Of a stretch of 64,000 nucleotides of DNA, positions 35,166-45,800 are shown in pieces. The notes under the pieces were generated by a model. The model was not told the origin of the DNA. It saw nothing but the letters and a program-made list of their open reading frames with translations, and did no database searches. This DNA is from Diphasiastrum complanatum (lineage: Eukaryota; Streptophyta; Lycopodiopsida; Lycopodiales; Lycopodiaceae): NCBI GenBank assembly GCA_029204225.1, contig CM055092.1, forward strand, positions 64,808,873 through 64,872,872, in the 5' to 3' direction. The first letter of the stretch is position 1. Each line of letters starts with the position of its first letter. The position numbers were made by a program, and so were the translations under genes.

Positions 35166-37912
35166 GCACTAACGGAGGAGGGAAACTCAACCTCTCCAAT
35201 TAACAAATGAAGCTTAAAGGAATTGACCCTTTTCTAGTTGGGTCAAAAAGAGCATATTTGGCAAAACACTATTAGCCAACTTCTAACCTTATGAAGTCTA
35301 AGATCACTTGATTTTAAATATTTTGAAAGTAACTTGACTTTTACGAAGCACTAAGCCATGCCACTTGTTTCCTATTGTGCTTCAAGGCACATTTCTTAAT
35401 CAACAAACTACCTAATAGCTCTACCGCACTTCACATATCACAATTCTTGGCACTTTAGTGCAATTACAAATATGCAATGTTTAACATATTTATATACATA
35501 ACTTCCATAATTAAGATTGTTTGAGCCCTTATTGTTTATTTCAAAATTGCATGGGCTAGGCGGTTGGATTATTCTATTGAGACTGGAAATGTCCAAAATG
35601 CGCCAAAATTCCAAAAACCACAATCTTTGCATCTTTTGTTTGATCACTATAAACGCTTCTTTGGGATTCTTTCAAAATGGCAACAATAGAACTCTTATTT
35701 TGTAAGAATGCTACAGGCTCAAAAATTATAGCTTTTGCACAATCCATGATAGTGTGATTCTTGCGATTCACCATACCAGTCTATTGTGGAGTGTGTGCTT
35801 GTGTTATTTGATGCTTGATCCTCCTATGTTCCTTACAAAACTCATCAAATTCCATTGACTTGTATGTATCCTTTGATTTGAAGTCTATATATAGCCCAAA
35901 AAATGGCTCAGTTTGACTATCAGACAAGCAAGTCATGGCTAAACAAAGATTTAGTTCTGTTTTTTCACTTTGAAGAAAACTTAATCTCAAATGACTTGCA
36001 TCAATCGGGTCCCTTTAAAAAGTTTCCAAATGAAATCTTTTGATGGAAAAATCAACTTTATGTGAAAAAATCAGATCTAAATGACATAATTATGCCCTTT
36101 GATCTTTGGCAAATTTGGAGAGCACATCTAGCTTCATTAGCAATGTAGAAATCATGCATCAACTAACATAGAAGATGAAAACTCAATAAGAACTTGTCAT
36201 ATAGATATGATATTCTACTGTCCATGTCCGTACAAAAGCAGTACAACAACAGTGTTCACACGTGTGAATTCATATACATAAGAAAAATAACATTCTACAC
36301 ACAAAAATTCACTATATCAACACCAAGGTGCAAAATTGGTTGTAGCTAATTAATGAATTTACGTAAAATAGAACCTACACTTCCAACCCCCTTAATGGCT
36401 TCTATGTACTCAACTACTTTTAACCTGTCTTTGAATTTCATGAACTTTCCTCTTGTAAGTCCTTTTGTGATATCTCCGGTACTTGTTGAGTCATAACACA
36501 AAATTGTAGCTTGCTCTTGATTCTCGTGGCTTTGTATCATCTCATTGATGAATTGTTAATTGATCTCTATGTGCTTTGTCCTTGTATGAAAGACTTGATT
36601 GTTGATGTCTTTTGGTTGTGACAATGGATGATCGTCATCGTAGGAGCAATTTGCTAATCTGCAAGTCATCAAGTAGGCCTCATAGCCATATAGCCTCACA
36701 AGTAGCTTGTGTTGTGGCCCTGCACTCGGCTTCAATAGCTTTTTGCTACTCCATGCCACCGCACTGGATCCCAAATGAAAGTTCTATCCAATAGTGGATT
36801 TTTGATCTTCTTTATCACCATCCCAACTTGCATCTCTAAACCTTTCAACTTGAATTTCCCTCAGTCATTGACACTCACTCCATAGTTTGTTGTGCTCTTA
36901 CTACGTTTCAAGATCCTCTTCAATGTGATTTTTTTTGTTGCTCATAGATTAGCTTACCACATCAAATTCTGGATGCGGTAGTTAAATTAACGAGGGGACT
37001 ACTATATTGAGGATTTTCAGTTCACTAAACTTATTGAAGGCTATACATACTACCTTTATCTCCTCCGTAGTGGACATTAGAAATACCTGCGTTGAAGAGT
37101 TGAGAAACTATTACAGGGTGACAATTATTAGGTCATGTGCTTCATGCTGCAATTTTATAGAAGATTTTTACTATGCAACTTTAGGGAATCAGAGATGTGT
37201 GCGTTGGTTTGAGCATATATCACCATAGCCAAGTCAGAAGGCTGCTATTATGGACTTTTTGTGTATCCACAGGCTTGTTTTCTCATTGCTTGTTGTTTGT
37301 TGTTTATCATCTATGAGAGCTATCGATGACTAGAATAGCACATAACATCATATATGTGTGCACCTATACTAAAAATCGTTTTCTTGCTATATTTCTAGAA
37401 CAAGATTACCTTTCAGGAAAAGTTGTGCACCAAGAAAAGCTTGGAGCTGGTTTTAATCGAGAAAAAGTTGGTGCTGGTTTACATCTTGTGAAGGTGGGAA
37501 CTGGGCCAAACCAAGAACGAGTGGGTGCTGACTATAAAGCTGGGGCAGATCTTCAAGGCCAGCTTTGTGAAATCAAGGTAATTGATAGGAACCACTAGAA
37601 AGAAATTTTTGGAAATGAGTGATGTTCTTCCTGGAGCATTCTTATAGCATCTTAACATTTTTCTGATGTTTTCAGGATGTCGTAGGGAGAAACATGATTG
37701 CTTTCCTGGAGTATTCCTAAGTCATCATATATAAATTTTTTTGATGTTCTCAGGATGTAGTGGCGGAGTTTTATCCTGGAGGAAAGCTACCAAAGGGATC
37801 CAAACAAGAATTTTCTTGTGAGTACATTGGAAGGGTGGTATTGTCTCTTGGCTTGATGGTTCTTTTTGCAGCTACATTGCAATATGTACTAAAAAGCTTG
37901 CCAAGCTTCTGA
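33134..37912 (+). CDS. Spliced gene, unknown conserved-looking protein with C-terminal membrane segment (about 237 aa)
   Basis: Proposed exons are 33134-33196, 33304-33417, 34024-34240, 37417-37577 and 37754-37912. Every intron has GT..AG ends (donors GTAAGC, GTGAGT, GTCAGT and GTAATT) and all phases agree, giving 238 codons including TGA. Exons 1-2 give a Ser/Arg/Lys/Leu-rich N-terminus that could be an organelle transit peptide. Exon 3 encodes EVSSPDGKVWRFAAGTKAGF and a Glu-rich segment. Exon 4 has three G-A/T-G repeats (KLGAGFNREKVGAGL, KVGTGPNQERVGA). Exon 5 ends in a hydrophobic helix, VVLSLGLMVLFAATL, and a short basic tail. This suggests a single-pass membrane protein, perhaps of a plastid. 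I cannot name it. The start and exon 1/2 junction are less sure than exons 3-5. A promoter-like GA tract lies upstream. Confidence 0.7.
35125..35162. repeat. (CT)n microsatellite in intron 3
   Basis: About 19 uninterrupted TC dinucleotides within the long third intron of the gene starting at 33134. Confidence 0.9.
35560..36900 (-). mobile_element. Copia relic inside intron 3
   Basis: Minus-strand integrase pieces appear at about 35570-35900 (EFDEFCKEHRRIKHQ, AHTPQ, then VNRKNHTIMDCAKAIIF; canonical copia reads ...TPQQNGV-ERKNRTIMD). RNase H pieces follow at 36346-36774 (GSSAVAWSSKKLLKPSA, FHTRTKHIEIN, STSTGDITKGLTRGKF). Order along the minus strand is disturbed: the RNase H part lies right of the integrase part. 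So this is a rearranged or two-element relic. It accounts for part of the 3.2-kb intron. Confidence 0.65.
37618..37773 (+). repeat. 78-bp tandem duplication over the last 3' splice site
   Basis: The segment with CCTGGAGCATTCTTATAGCATC...TGATGTTTTCAGGATGT recurs 78 bp later as CCTGGAGTATTCCTAAGTCATC...TGATGTTCTCAGGATGT. Both copies end in a usable AG acceptor (after 37675 and 37753) followed by GATGT(C/A)GT. The upstream acceptor would add only 15 codons to a TAA at 37718-37720. Confidence 0.8.
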
Positions 37913-39023
37913 AAATTGAAGCAGCAGCAGATATGCTCTTTACCCAGTTGAGTGTTGCAATGTAATGAGACTTTGAATGCCACACTGTTTGCCATTGACT
38001 ATTTTTTTACATCAAGTTTTTCTCTACGTTTATCTTCAAGGACCTCTTGCTTTCCATTCTTCTAAAGCTCTTATTTAGCTCATTTTTTCATATTAAATGT
38101 CTTATAAGCGTGTAGGTCAAACGGATGAATTTACCTCCTTAATAGGATGCCAGTAACTTGATAAAAACTTTAAGCACTTCCCCAAACTCCGGAAAACTGG
38201 CTTTCAAGTTGCAACATAAATCAGCTCTTGAGTTGAATTGCTTGCCTTTTGTACTGAATTTAAATGCCTGAGTGATAGGCTTTCAGCCAAATGATTTTTT
38301 TCATTGATAGCAACTTCGATCTTACTTTGGTTGTGGTTATGGTTGAGGCTGCTTGCAGGAGCATGGTTTTAGGGGTTGAGGGCCAACTCAGGCCCATTGA
38401 TGGCCAGTAGGCCAAACTAGAAGTGGAGGTAAAACTAGGCCCTTTCATGCAAAGTTGCAGTTCATGCAAAGTAGTGGTTAGTGGTGGCGGTGCACATTTC
38501 GGTCACTAAAAGCTGGTTAGAGTGCTCTTTAGTCGGATACTGGGCAGAATACAGTAGGGTGTATTGAAGAGATGGAGGTCTAGCTATGTCTTCCCTGACA
38601 CTATGGAGGATTGTGTGCAATTGTTGTTAGGATGTGCAACTCTTGGATGATTTGAATCTTGAAGGGGAATTATGACTGTTGAATTTCAAGATCTGGCTTC
38701 TAATCCCTGATATGAATCCTCTGTTCATACCGAATTTGTTGTATATTTTTAGTTAAATGGTTTCAATCCATCACATTTACAAAAATCATGGCAAACGTCT
38801 TCAAGCGTTCCCAAATCAGAACTTATACCGGAATAATAAACCAATAGGAGTTGATTTGTTTTGCTTAAGCTAACCCATTCCTGCTTGATGCTGCTTTCCT
38901 TATCACAGAGGAATGTACTTTTTCTTCCGTGCTCTCTCTCTCTCTCTCATGTGCACATCCACACATGCGCAGGAGCCTTACCATCTGTCTTTTTTCATAC
39001 CATAGCTTTTCCGTTGATTCACG
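37913..39023. other. Intergenic/3' flank
   Basis: Contains no recognisable gene. A CTCTCTCTCTCTCTC run lies near 38932. Sequence after the stop at 37912 is presumably 3' UTR, but no clear poly(A) signal context could be singled out. Confidence 0.4.
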
Positions 39024-39555
39024 GTCTCAATTGAACTGCATCTAACATTTGCATTGTAAAATCTCCTTGTTTCTTATGCGATCAGTGGGTAGGGCCATCC
39101 CAGGGCGTAGGGTCACAGCCACCTGACACACAGGCACGATGGAGTAGACACAGGGCTGGGGGTAGCCAGATGGGGGTCAGAGGAGGGGAGAGAGGCAGAG
39201 GCAGAGGCAGAGGTAGAGGTAGAGGCAGGGGGAGGGGGGGAGTCCAGAGCCAGAGGACGCAGCAGAGCCAGGGCCACACCACGGCATATGGCTCCCTCCA
39301 GTTCCGATTCATCTGCGGACCCTTGGGACCTGCAGTCAGGCACAGATTCGGATGATTTATCCTACCATGACTCTGACGAGCCTTAGTTGTATAGTTTTCA
39401 TTACGTTCATGGAACATCATTGTACCCCTTTTTGGTGCCATGTGGCCCTATATTATATATTATGATGATCCTATTCACAGCATTGTCGTGATTCAGTATT
39501 GTTCTTTGTGGTTTTAGTTCAGTAACTTCGGTTTTATGGTTTATGATTTATGGTT

Positions 39556-39598
<43 letters not shown>

Positions 39599-40120
39599 GT
39601 ATGGTTGTTTTGTCAAAAATTGTTTCATTTAAGGCTAAAGTTCAGAATGATTTAGCTGGGTTTTTGTTCAGCATGGTTTTAGTTCCGTTTGTTGTGATTA
39701 GAGAGAGAGATAGAGAGAGGGAGAATTAGAGAAAGGGAGATTCCTGCTATGTTCATTGGGAAAGCCCCAATGTGTTCTCTTTTTTTTTTATGTGGGATGC
39801 AGCTATATCGTAAACCTAGGAATTAATACACCTAAAAGGGACCATCCTGCACCAAAACAGTCGGCAAACTACACAGTCAGAATCCTCTCGATAAGAGCTT
39901 TCATCTGATACCCATATTGCCTAAAAAAATTTCAAAAAAAAAAAATCGATTCTACACGATTATGGGAAAATCCTGAATCGCGATTCTGATCGCGATTCAG
40001 AATCGTGCTGCATCTATGCACCATACACGTTTACTCAAAAAAAGAAAACTCTATTCATTCAAGGTCTCAATCAAGCTGCCTCTAACTTTTGCATTGTAAA
40101 GTATCCTTATCTCTCATGCT
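39024..40120. repeat. Segment flanked by about 65-bp direct repeats
   Basis: GGTCTCAATTGAACTGCATCTAAC...TTGCATTGTAAAATCTCCTT at 39024-39088 recurs as a diverged copy at 40057-40120. The enclosed 0.97 kb carries the RG-rich segment, a (GA)n run at 39559-39595 and a perfect 12-bp-arm inverted repeat at 39973-40000. The right copy lies just upstream of the trihelix exon, so either its intron/5' flank was duplicated or something inserted there. Confidence 0.65.
39089..39390 (+). pseudogene. RG-repeat exon-like segment with acidic C-terminus
   Basis: After an AG (GCGATCAG, 39088) the plus strand is open for about 90 codons: VGPSQGVGSQPPDTQ, then GGERGRG followed by six or more RG pairs. A one-base shift at the poly-G at about 39228-39241 then gives RARATPRHMAPSSSDSSAD and an Asp/Ser-rich end DSDDLSYHDSDEP before TAG. 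RG boxes usually bind RNA or DNA. The much higher GC than the surroundings suggests a captured or transposed exon. No family assigned. Confidence 0.4.
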
Positions 40121-40168
40121 ATTGGCACATACATTCATTTAACAATAATTTGGATCAGCTGTCTTCTG

Positions 40169-40699
40169 ATGAGGAGCTTCTTTGCAGCATCTGAGAGGCG
40201 TAAAAGATCTAGGAACTGGAATCTACATGAAGTATTGTTGTTGGTGCAAGCAAAAAAAGATGAATGGGAAAGATATGAAAATCCTTCTGATCGAAGCAAG
40301 TACGAGACTGCAGCAGAAAAATGGGTACGAGTAGCAGAGTGTCTTCAAGCTAAGGGAATACTGGATAGAGATGTGGATCAATGTCGAGGCAAATGGGACA
40401 ATCTGCTCTCAGATTTCAAGACAATCAAGGATTGGCACAGGAAGGTGGAGAACCCACCTTATGCATCCCTTTCTCGGGATGAAAAAAGGCAACAGAAGCT
40501 ACCATCTCTGTTTGATTCTCAAGTTATGGATCTACTAGATAGTTTCTATGGAAGAAGGCAAGGTGTTTGCCATCTTTTCAGTATGGACCATTCTGCATGT
40601 CAGAGCCACGATAGAGATGATGTTACAGATGAAGCTGACCACTGTGAAGGTGATGGAGAAGATGCCTTTAATAGTCAGAAAAAAAGAAGAAGATATTAG
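40169..40699 (+). CDS. Trihelix (Myb/SANT-like) DNA-binding protein, ASR3-like
   Basis: 176 codons. The domain at about residues 13-115 has the trihelix pattern: W at the start of helix 1 (RNWNLHEVLLLVQAKKDEW), a second W in EKWVRVAECLQAKGI, the DVDQCRGKWDNLLSDFKTIKDW third helix, then RDEKRQQKLPSLFDSQVMDLLD. The QCR-x-W-NL...D-KKI--W and KKLP-FFD-EV-D features are known from plant ASR3-type trihelix repressors. The acidic tail (DDVTDEADHCEGDGED) ends in the basic cluster KKRRRY, a possible nuclear signal. The ATG at 40169 may not be the start: CTTCTTTGCAG ending at 40187 looks like a splice acceptor, so this may be the last exon of a longer gene. The frame is intact. Confidence 0.8.
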   Translation: MRSFFAASERRKRSRNWNLHEVLLLVQAKKDEWERYENPSDRSKYETAAEKWVRVAECLQAKGILDRDVDQCRGKWDNLLSDFKTIKDWHRKVENPPYASLSRDEKRQQKLPSLFDSQVMDLLDSFYGRRQGVCHLFSMDHSACQSHDRDDVTDEADHCEGDGEDAFNSQKKRRRY

Positions 40700-41342
40700 T
40701 TTGTATAAATACAATAAGCTTTTTACTCAACAGTTATACGTTCATGATTGCTCAAGTAAAGTACAGAGGACATTCCTCACAAACATGAAAGTTACAGGCC
40801 TTCAGAGAATTTCTGACCAACTGTACATAATTATAACTTTCTATGTAGCAACCTAAATTTTTGTAGAGATAGGAACAGTGAGGTAGTTGTATATTTTAAA
40901 GGATTGGATTGCGCTCAAGTTTTAAGAATCTTTTTGTGGATTTGTGTAAATGAGTCTAAAATTTTAAGTGCCATTACAGCAAAGCATGGCAATCATGATG
41001 TGATGATCGAAGGGTATGCAATGTCTCTTCAGATCTGATATCTATTATTATGGTCATCCAAGTAAGTACAATGTTGGTGTTTGTTTGATAGTTTTGTTAT
41101 GTTTGTACTGAGTATGCTTTGTCTACTCTCACCTAGTAGTTGATCTCAAGAGGAGCATTGAGCATCTGATTGAGGAAAAGATGCTTTTGCATTGGTCCTC
41201 AGAAATCACAATCTCACTTTTCAGCCAATGAGTTATGACACATGCCTTATTGTTGATTGATAACATTGTATGTCTAGGACGAGCCAAGAGGTCGACATAT
41301 TTTTGCAGGTAATAACAATCTTTGCTTATCATTCATGAATTT
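40700..41342. other. 3' flank of the trihelix ORF
   Basis: No further gene recognised before the LINE remnant. Moderately AT-rich. Confidence 0.4.
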
Positions 41343-43245
41343 TATGTTGTGCACGGGATAAAATTTGATTGACTAGAGTATGTATTAGGAAGAGAAAGAA
41401 TGGTGCTACAAGAAATTTGACTCATTAAATTTTCTTTATTGGAAAGGTAGAATCTGTCAAGTTTGGCAAAAGTGTGAAAAGGTGAGGGACATCCCTGGTT
41501 CCAAGTGTGAAGGGAGGGGGAGTTGTAAAGGGAAGGAGCATCAGAGCAATTAAAATCATCCACCATAGAGTCCCAGGCTGGCCTTTCAGCAAAGGTGATG
41601 GGGTCGGGACCATCAAGAGGATGAAGATACATATAAAAATCACTCGAAAGAACAAAGGGTAGGGTATTATGGGGGGAGAGATCATTCCAAAGGTCTATAC
41701 AAGAAAGGGAGGAGTTAGGAGCGTAGAGATAATAAAAATGAAGGCAAATCCACATTTAGAAATGGAACAGATTATAGCGCGTCCACCAGGGAGGGAGAAA
41801 CAAGAGGCTAGTTTATAGTCTCTAGAGATGAGAGTAACCAAACCTCCACGAGTACCATTAGCAAGGGTACAGGAGTAGTTGAATTTACGAGCGAAAGATT
41901 TGATGAGGACATCAAGCAAAAAACCACTCAGTTTGGTTTCTTGGAGGCAAATCACAAGTTGGAGAGCCGGAGAGACATGAGATAGTTGAAAAGCAAAGAG
42001 CGGCGAATAGGGGAGTTAAGCTCTCTAACATTCCAAGAAATTGCTAAATCTTCTTTTTAGGAAACTTCTTGAAACTCAGTAGATTTAAGGGAACAAGATG
42101 TGTTCGCACAAGAGCAAGGAGGAAGACTAAGGCAAGAGGAGCAGAAGAGAGACAAAGGATCAAAATGGATAGATTGCTCGAAATAAGCCTTGCCATAAAA
42201 AATGTTAAGCTGGGAAGGAAGAATGTAGATCAGATTCCATAAATTACAAGCTTTAACAGAGGGAAAAATTGAGATTGGAAATCATCCTCGATGCTTAGAA
42301 CTTCTCCAAAGCTAGAGAGAAGACCAAAGAGAAAACATTTGAGCTTAGCTAGAGAAAAAGGGAGTGAAAGGTGAATAGGAAGGAAGATAGAGGCAGCATT
42401 ATGAGGGCTGAAACTATTACTGTATTTGAAAGTAGAAATCACAGAGTTATTGAATCTGAAAGTGGAAGCATTAAGAATCGCAAGGGCATTCTCTCTAGAG
42501 CCAAAATGGAGAAGGGAGCTTAATCCGGGGGATAATGAACTGACTAATAAAAGCTTTGATAGAGGGGGGAGTGAGCACCAAAGTAAACGACAACAGAAGA
42601 GTAAAAAAGGTAAGGGGTGGAATCAGACGGAAGAGGGAGGAGCCTTCTTGGACTGATAGGTAAGTTGTTAGGAGCACTGATAAATGGACTAGGAGATCTT
42701 CTCGAAGGGGGAGGGGGAATAGTCATGTCCTTTTTGAAAAAGGGACGGGTTTGAGAACGGTTAGCCACGGAACATGGAAAGGTAAGTAGAAAGAACCAGA
42801 TGAGAAGTGAACTAGACACCGATGTGAAAGCTACTGCAAGTAGGAAGGACGGGCCAAGAAAACAATAATAAATAAACACGTCTAGGAGAAAAGTGGAGCC
42901 ACAGCTCAGCAAATGTGTTTTAAAACACTGCTCAAAGCGATAGAAAAGAGCAGAAGAAGAAAGGACAGCGGCAATCAGCAATAAGCAAATCTGTGTTAAA
43001 AAACACAGGCTGAAAAGGAATAAAAATCCAGCTCCATAAAGAACTGTAAGTGTAAAGCTAAAGAGGAAGAGCTGAGCTGGAACGAAATAGCATATTCAAA
43101 AGGAAGGAAAAGTGTAGAACAATCCACAGCCTCTTAGCAGAGAAGCCCAAAATCAAGAGAAGCTGCTAAACAGCCACTAAGAAGAAGGGATCAAGATCCG
43201 ATAATCCCCACTCCAGCAAACATCTGCGTCGATGTCCGCCATCGC
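41343..43245 (-). mobile_element. L1-type LINE, ORF1 and endonuclease part, 3'-truncated
   Basis: On the minus strand, a frame near the right end starts MADIDADVCWSGDYR (about 43245) and is soon interrupted. Further left, GEVLSIEDDFQSQFF and the run before it resemble the DUF4283-like part of plant LINE ORF1. At 41343-42040 the apurinic endonuclease reads ISWNVRELNSP, ICLQETKLS, GTRGGLVTLISRD, VLSSDFYMYLHPLDG (canonical GGDFN changed to SSDFY), FTWNQGC-like HTWNQGCPSP and KLDRFYLS, in two frames. Nothing of the reverse transcriptase follows, unusual for LINEs, which normally lose their 5' end. Confidence 0.75.
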
Positions 43246-43355
43246 CGTTATACCGCATTACTTGTATTTTGTAAAGCGTAAAATGTGATGACATGAAAAA
43301 TGAAGGACATGATTTTAGTACAAATATTAAAATATATTTGTGATGGGCTAGCTAG

Positions 43356-43531
43356 TTTTTTTTTTTTTTTTGGGATACAGAGAGTTACGTCACTAGTGGG
43401 TTATACACAATATATACAGCATGGCCACGCCATCTGGGCAATGCCAAAAGCGGAGCAATCTCCTTACAATGTCACTACGCAGTGGCTGAGATTCGAGCCT
43501 GTGCCATGCTGGTCGCAGTCAACCACTCTAG
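43356..43531 (-). mobile_element. tRNA-derived SINE
   Basis: On the minus strand it starts TAGAGTGGTTGACTGCG (A-box-like, near 43530). About 34 nt later it has GGCTCGAATCT (B-box-like; consensus GGTTCGAATCC; plus-strand 43489-43499). It runs about 90 bp further without coding potential and ends in a pure 16-base poly(A) (poly(T) at 43356-43371). Head, body and tail fit a plant SINE of about 175 bp transcribed by RNA polymerase III. The target-site duplication is not obvious: only CTAG-like bases are shared. Confidence 0.75.
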
Positions 43532-44699
43532 TTTTAATAAAGTATAGTCATTGTATCTTAATTAAAACATCTTATTTGTGCGTACATACTACCATTATAT
43601 TTGTATCAATTTTTTCTATTTTATTTATCTATTTATTTAAACAAATTGTATCTATTTCTTCAATAGCTAGCTTTCTTACTCTAATTATATAAAGTTGAAT
43701 ATACAAAGTCTCATTGAGTATGTTAGTTGGATGTGTTTTGCCCTTTTCCAATAAGGAGAATTTGATATATGACATATGTAGCAAAGTTTTTTTTGTTTCA
43801 TTCTACAAATAGCTGATAATCGTGCAATGATCTCCTACTAATAGTAGTAGATGATTTGTGAAAGGTTGATTTTGTGGTGTATTCTGAACTTGATTTGTTT
43901 GGTGAATTACAAGTTGCAAAATTTGTGATGTCATCATTGACATTTCGTAAATCGCAATCACAGTTGATTCTCTTGAATCTAATGTTAGCCGAGCTTAAAT
44001 TTTTTGCATTATAAATTGTTTATTGAAATTAAGAGTAGTTGTGAAAAAACATGGCATGCTTACTTAATGTTGAAGCTAATTACGCATGTGTTTGGATGGA
44101 ATGAGTAAGCTTAAGTGATTCTTGGGAAAGTTGCTTTAGTCAAGCACCCTAAAAGGCCTCATGAAGAGATACACGACCTTTGGATAAGGGTGGGTCATAT
44201 TTGCATTCTCAATTGCTGTTGAGTGTACACATATGAATAATGTGCTAGTAGTAGTATCGTGCCCAAACCTTGGTGGAATTCAACTCAAATATGGAGTGCC
44301 TATTGAAGAATTTTAGATATTTGAGAAAGTTCTGCCTAAACTCCAAATTTTTAAGAGAATAAAATTTTCAATTTTTGCTTATAGATTATTATTTATGCCA
44401 TTGCCATAAAGCATTTGAAGGACAAACAACGAAGAGTCTTAAAATATTCCTATCCCACTAATCAAACACTAAAAACCTTGACTTGCTCTTATTACACTTG
44501 GTTGATTATTTTGTCAATAGGTGATGAACATGAGGTGCAAGTATCGTGTTATGCATTGTGTTAACTAGTTTAAGTATACGATATAAACTAAGTACATAGG
44601 AAACTATCTTTTCTTCTCCCCCTTTTAAAAGAAATTCAATAATTTCAATTAAAAATTTCAAGAGACAACTTATAAGATATCAAAGATTTGAAAAAGTCA
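43532..44699. other. AT-rich intergenic sequence
   Basis: Nothing recognised. Many short homopolymer runs. Confidence 0.5.
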
Positions 44700-45800
44700 G
44701 TAATTAGTATCCAATACTATTACACACCGGACTTTTTCCTCAAAATCATAGAATATCTTATCCCGAGTGATAGAAATATAACATCTCAATAATCAACTAT
44801 TAAATAGAGATTAACATTTGGGTTCAGGAAGTTCAAACTCCACTGAATCAATTGAAAACATCAATAGATTCTGAGCCATATTCACAAATCATAAATGGAA
44901 GTATAAATTCATATAATTTTATCAGTCCTTCAGAACCAAGTTCTACACTGGAAGGAATCATATGAATCTCAATCCAATTGTCTAGTATTTAAGAAATTAA
45001 AAAAAAAATAGAGGTTTAACATAATAGAGAAATAGATTTAATGGCTTTCAGATTTTGTGAATAATGAGATACCATTTGGGATCGATCTATATCTCATAAT
45101 TTCCAAAATACCCAAAACAAAAAACCAATGGATTTCACTGTTAGTATGGCCATTACAATAATTACTAACCATTAGTCTATAGACCATTCTCACCCAAGAA
45201 ATCCCTTTTGGAATCATTGATGTCTCATACCACCAACTTTTCCTCCAAGCATCCTGTGCATCTAGATCTGTTTTGCCCAAAAAGTCAAAAAGACTATTTG
45301 GCTATCCTATATCCAACTATAGGATCAGAATCACAACCAATTTCAAGAGATACATCTAACCATTGAAATTCCTCATGCTCCTTAAGTGTTACCCAAAGAA
45401 TACAAATGTATCATCCAAGTACAATTGAAATGTCGTAAGTGTATTCACTAACCGAAAAGGAACATGGATCTCAACAAAACTGAATACCATACTGTCCTAG
45501 ATATCCAATACCTATTTCAGAATCGATAAAAAGAACTTAATTCTTTTACAGGTTAGAATTTCTCTTGGTTGTTTCAGTCATTATCAAAGAACACTCTCTA
45601 ATGCCACATATAGAATCCAAATTACTAGATTCTTGCATGGAACACCTTTCATCTGCCATCACTTGCAAGATCCAAATCCAATTGCAAAACATAGATGGTT
45701 CCATAAATGGATTATCTGACTTGCCACTCACTTTTCCCTTAGAATCTTCAATTTCTCAAAATTCTAATTAACACTGGGAAAAATGAATCCAAATTCCTAG
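44700..45800 (-). pseudogene. Heavily decayed Ty3/gypsy reverse transcriptase
   Basis: At about 45370-45490 the minus strand reads VPFRLVNTLTTFQ followed at once by LYLDDTFVFFG, a stop, and HLRSM. Canonical gypsy RT reads MPFGLTNAPATFQ...YLDDILVFS...EHL. The residues between the two motifs are missing and the catalytic YLDD is kept. Sequences on both sides are too decayed to assign, so the stated limits are only where minus-strand frames are loosely open. Confidence 0.5.

Noticed and set aside
39082-39441. Minus-strand ORF with a long Pro-Leu repeat.
   Set aside because: It is the antisense of the purine-rich GGCAGA run; the plus strand gives the more protein-like RG and acidic reading.
42544-42981. 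Minus-strand 145-codon ORF, hydrophobic and Ser/Phe-rich.
   Set aside because: It may include part of LINE ORF1, but nothing in it is specific; not listed separately.
43356-43531. Functional tRNA gene.
   Set aside because: Only A- and B-box-like parts exist; there is no cloverleaf acceptor stem, and a body plus poly(A) follows, so a SINE fits better.
45038-45280. Minus-strand 80-codon ORF considered as possible plastid-derived sequence.
   Set aside because: No organellar protein could be matched with confidence, and the adjacent reading is a gypsy RT relic.
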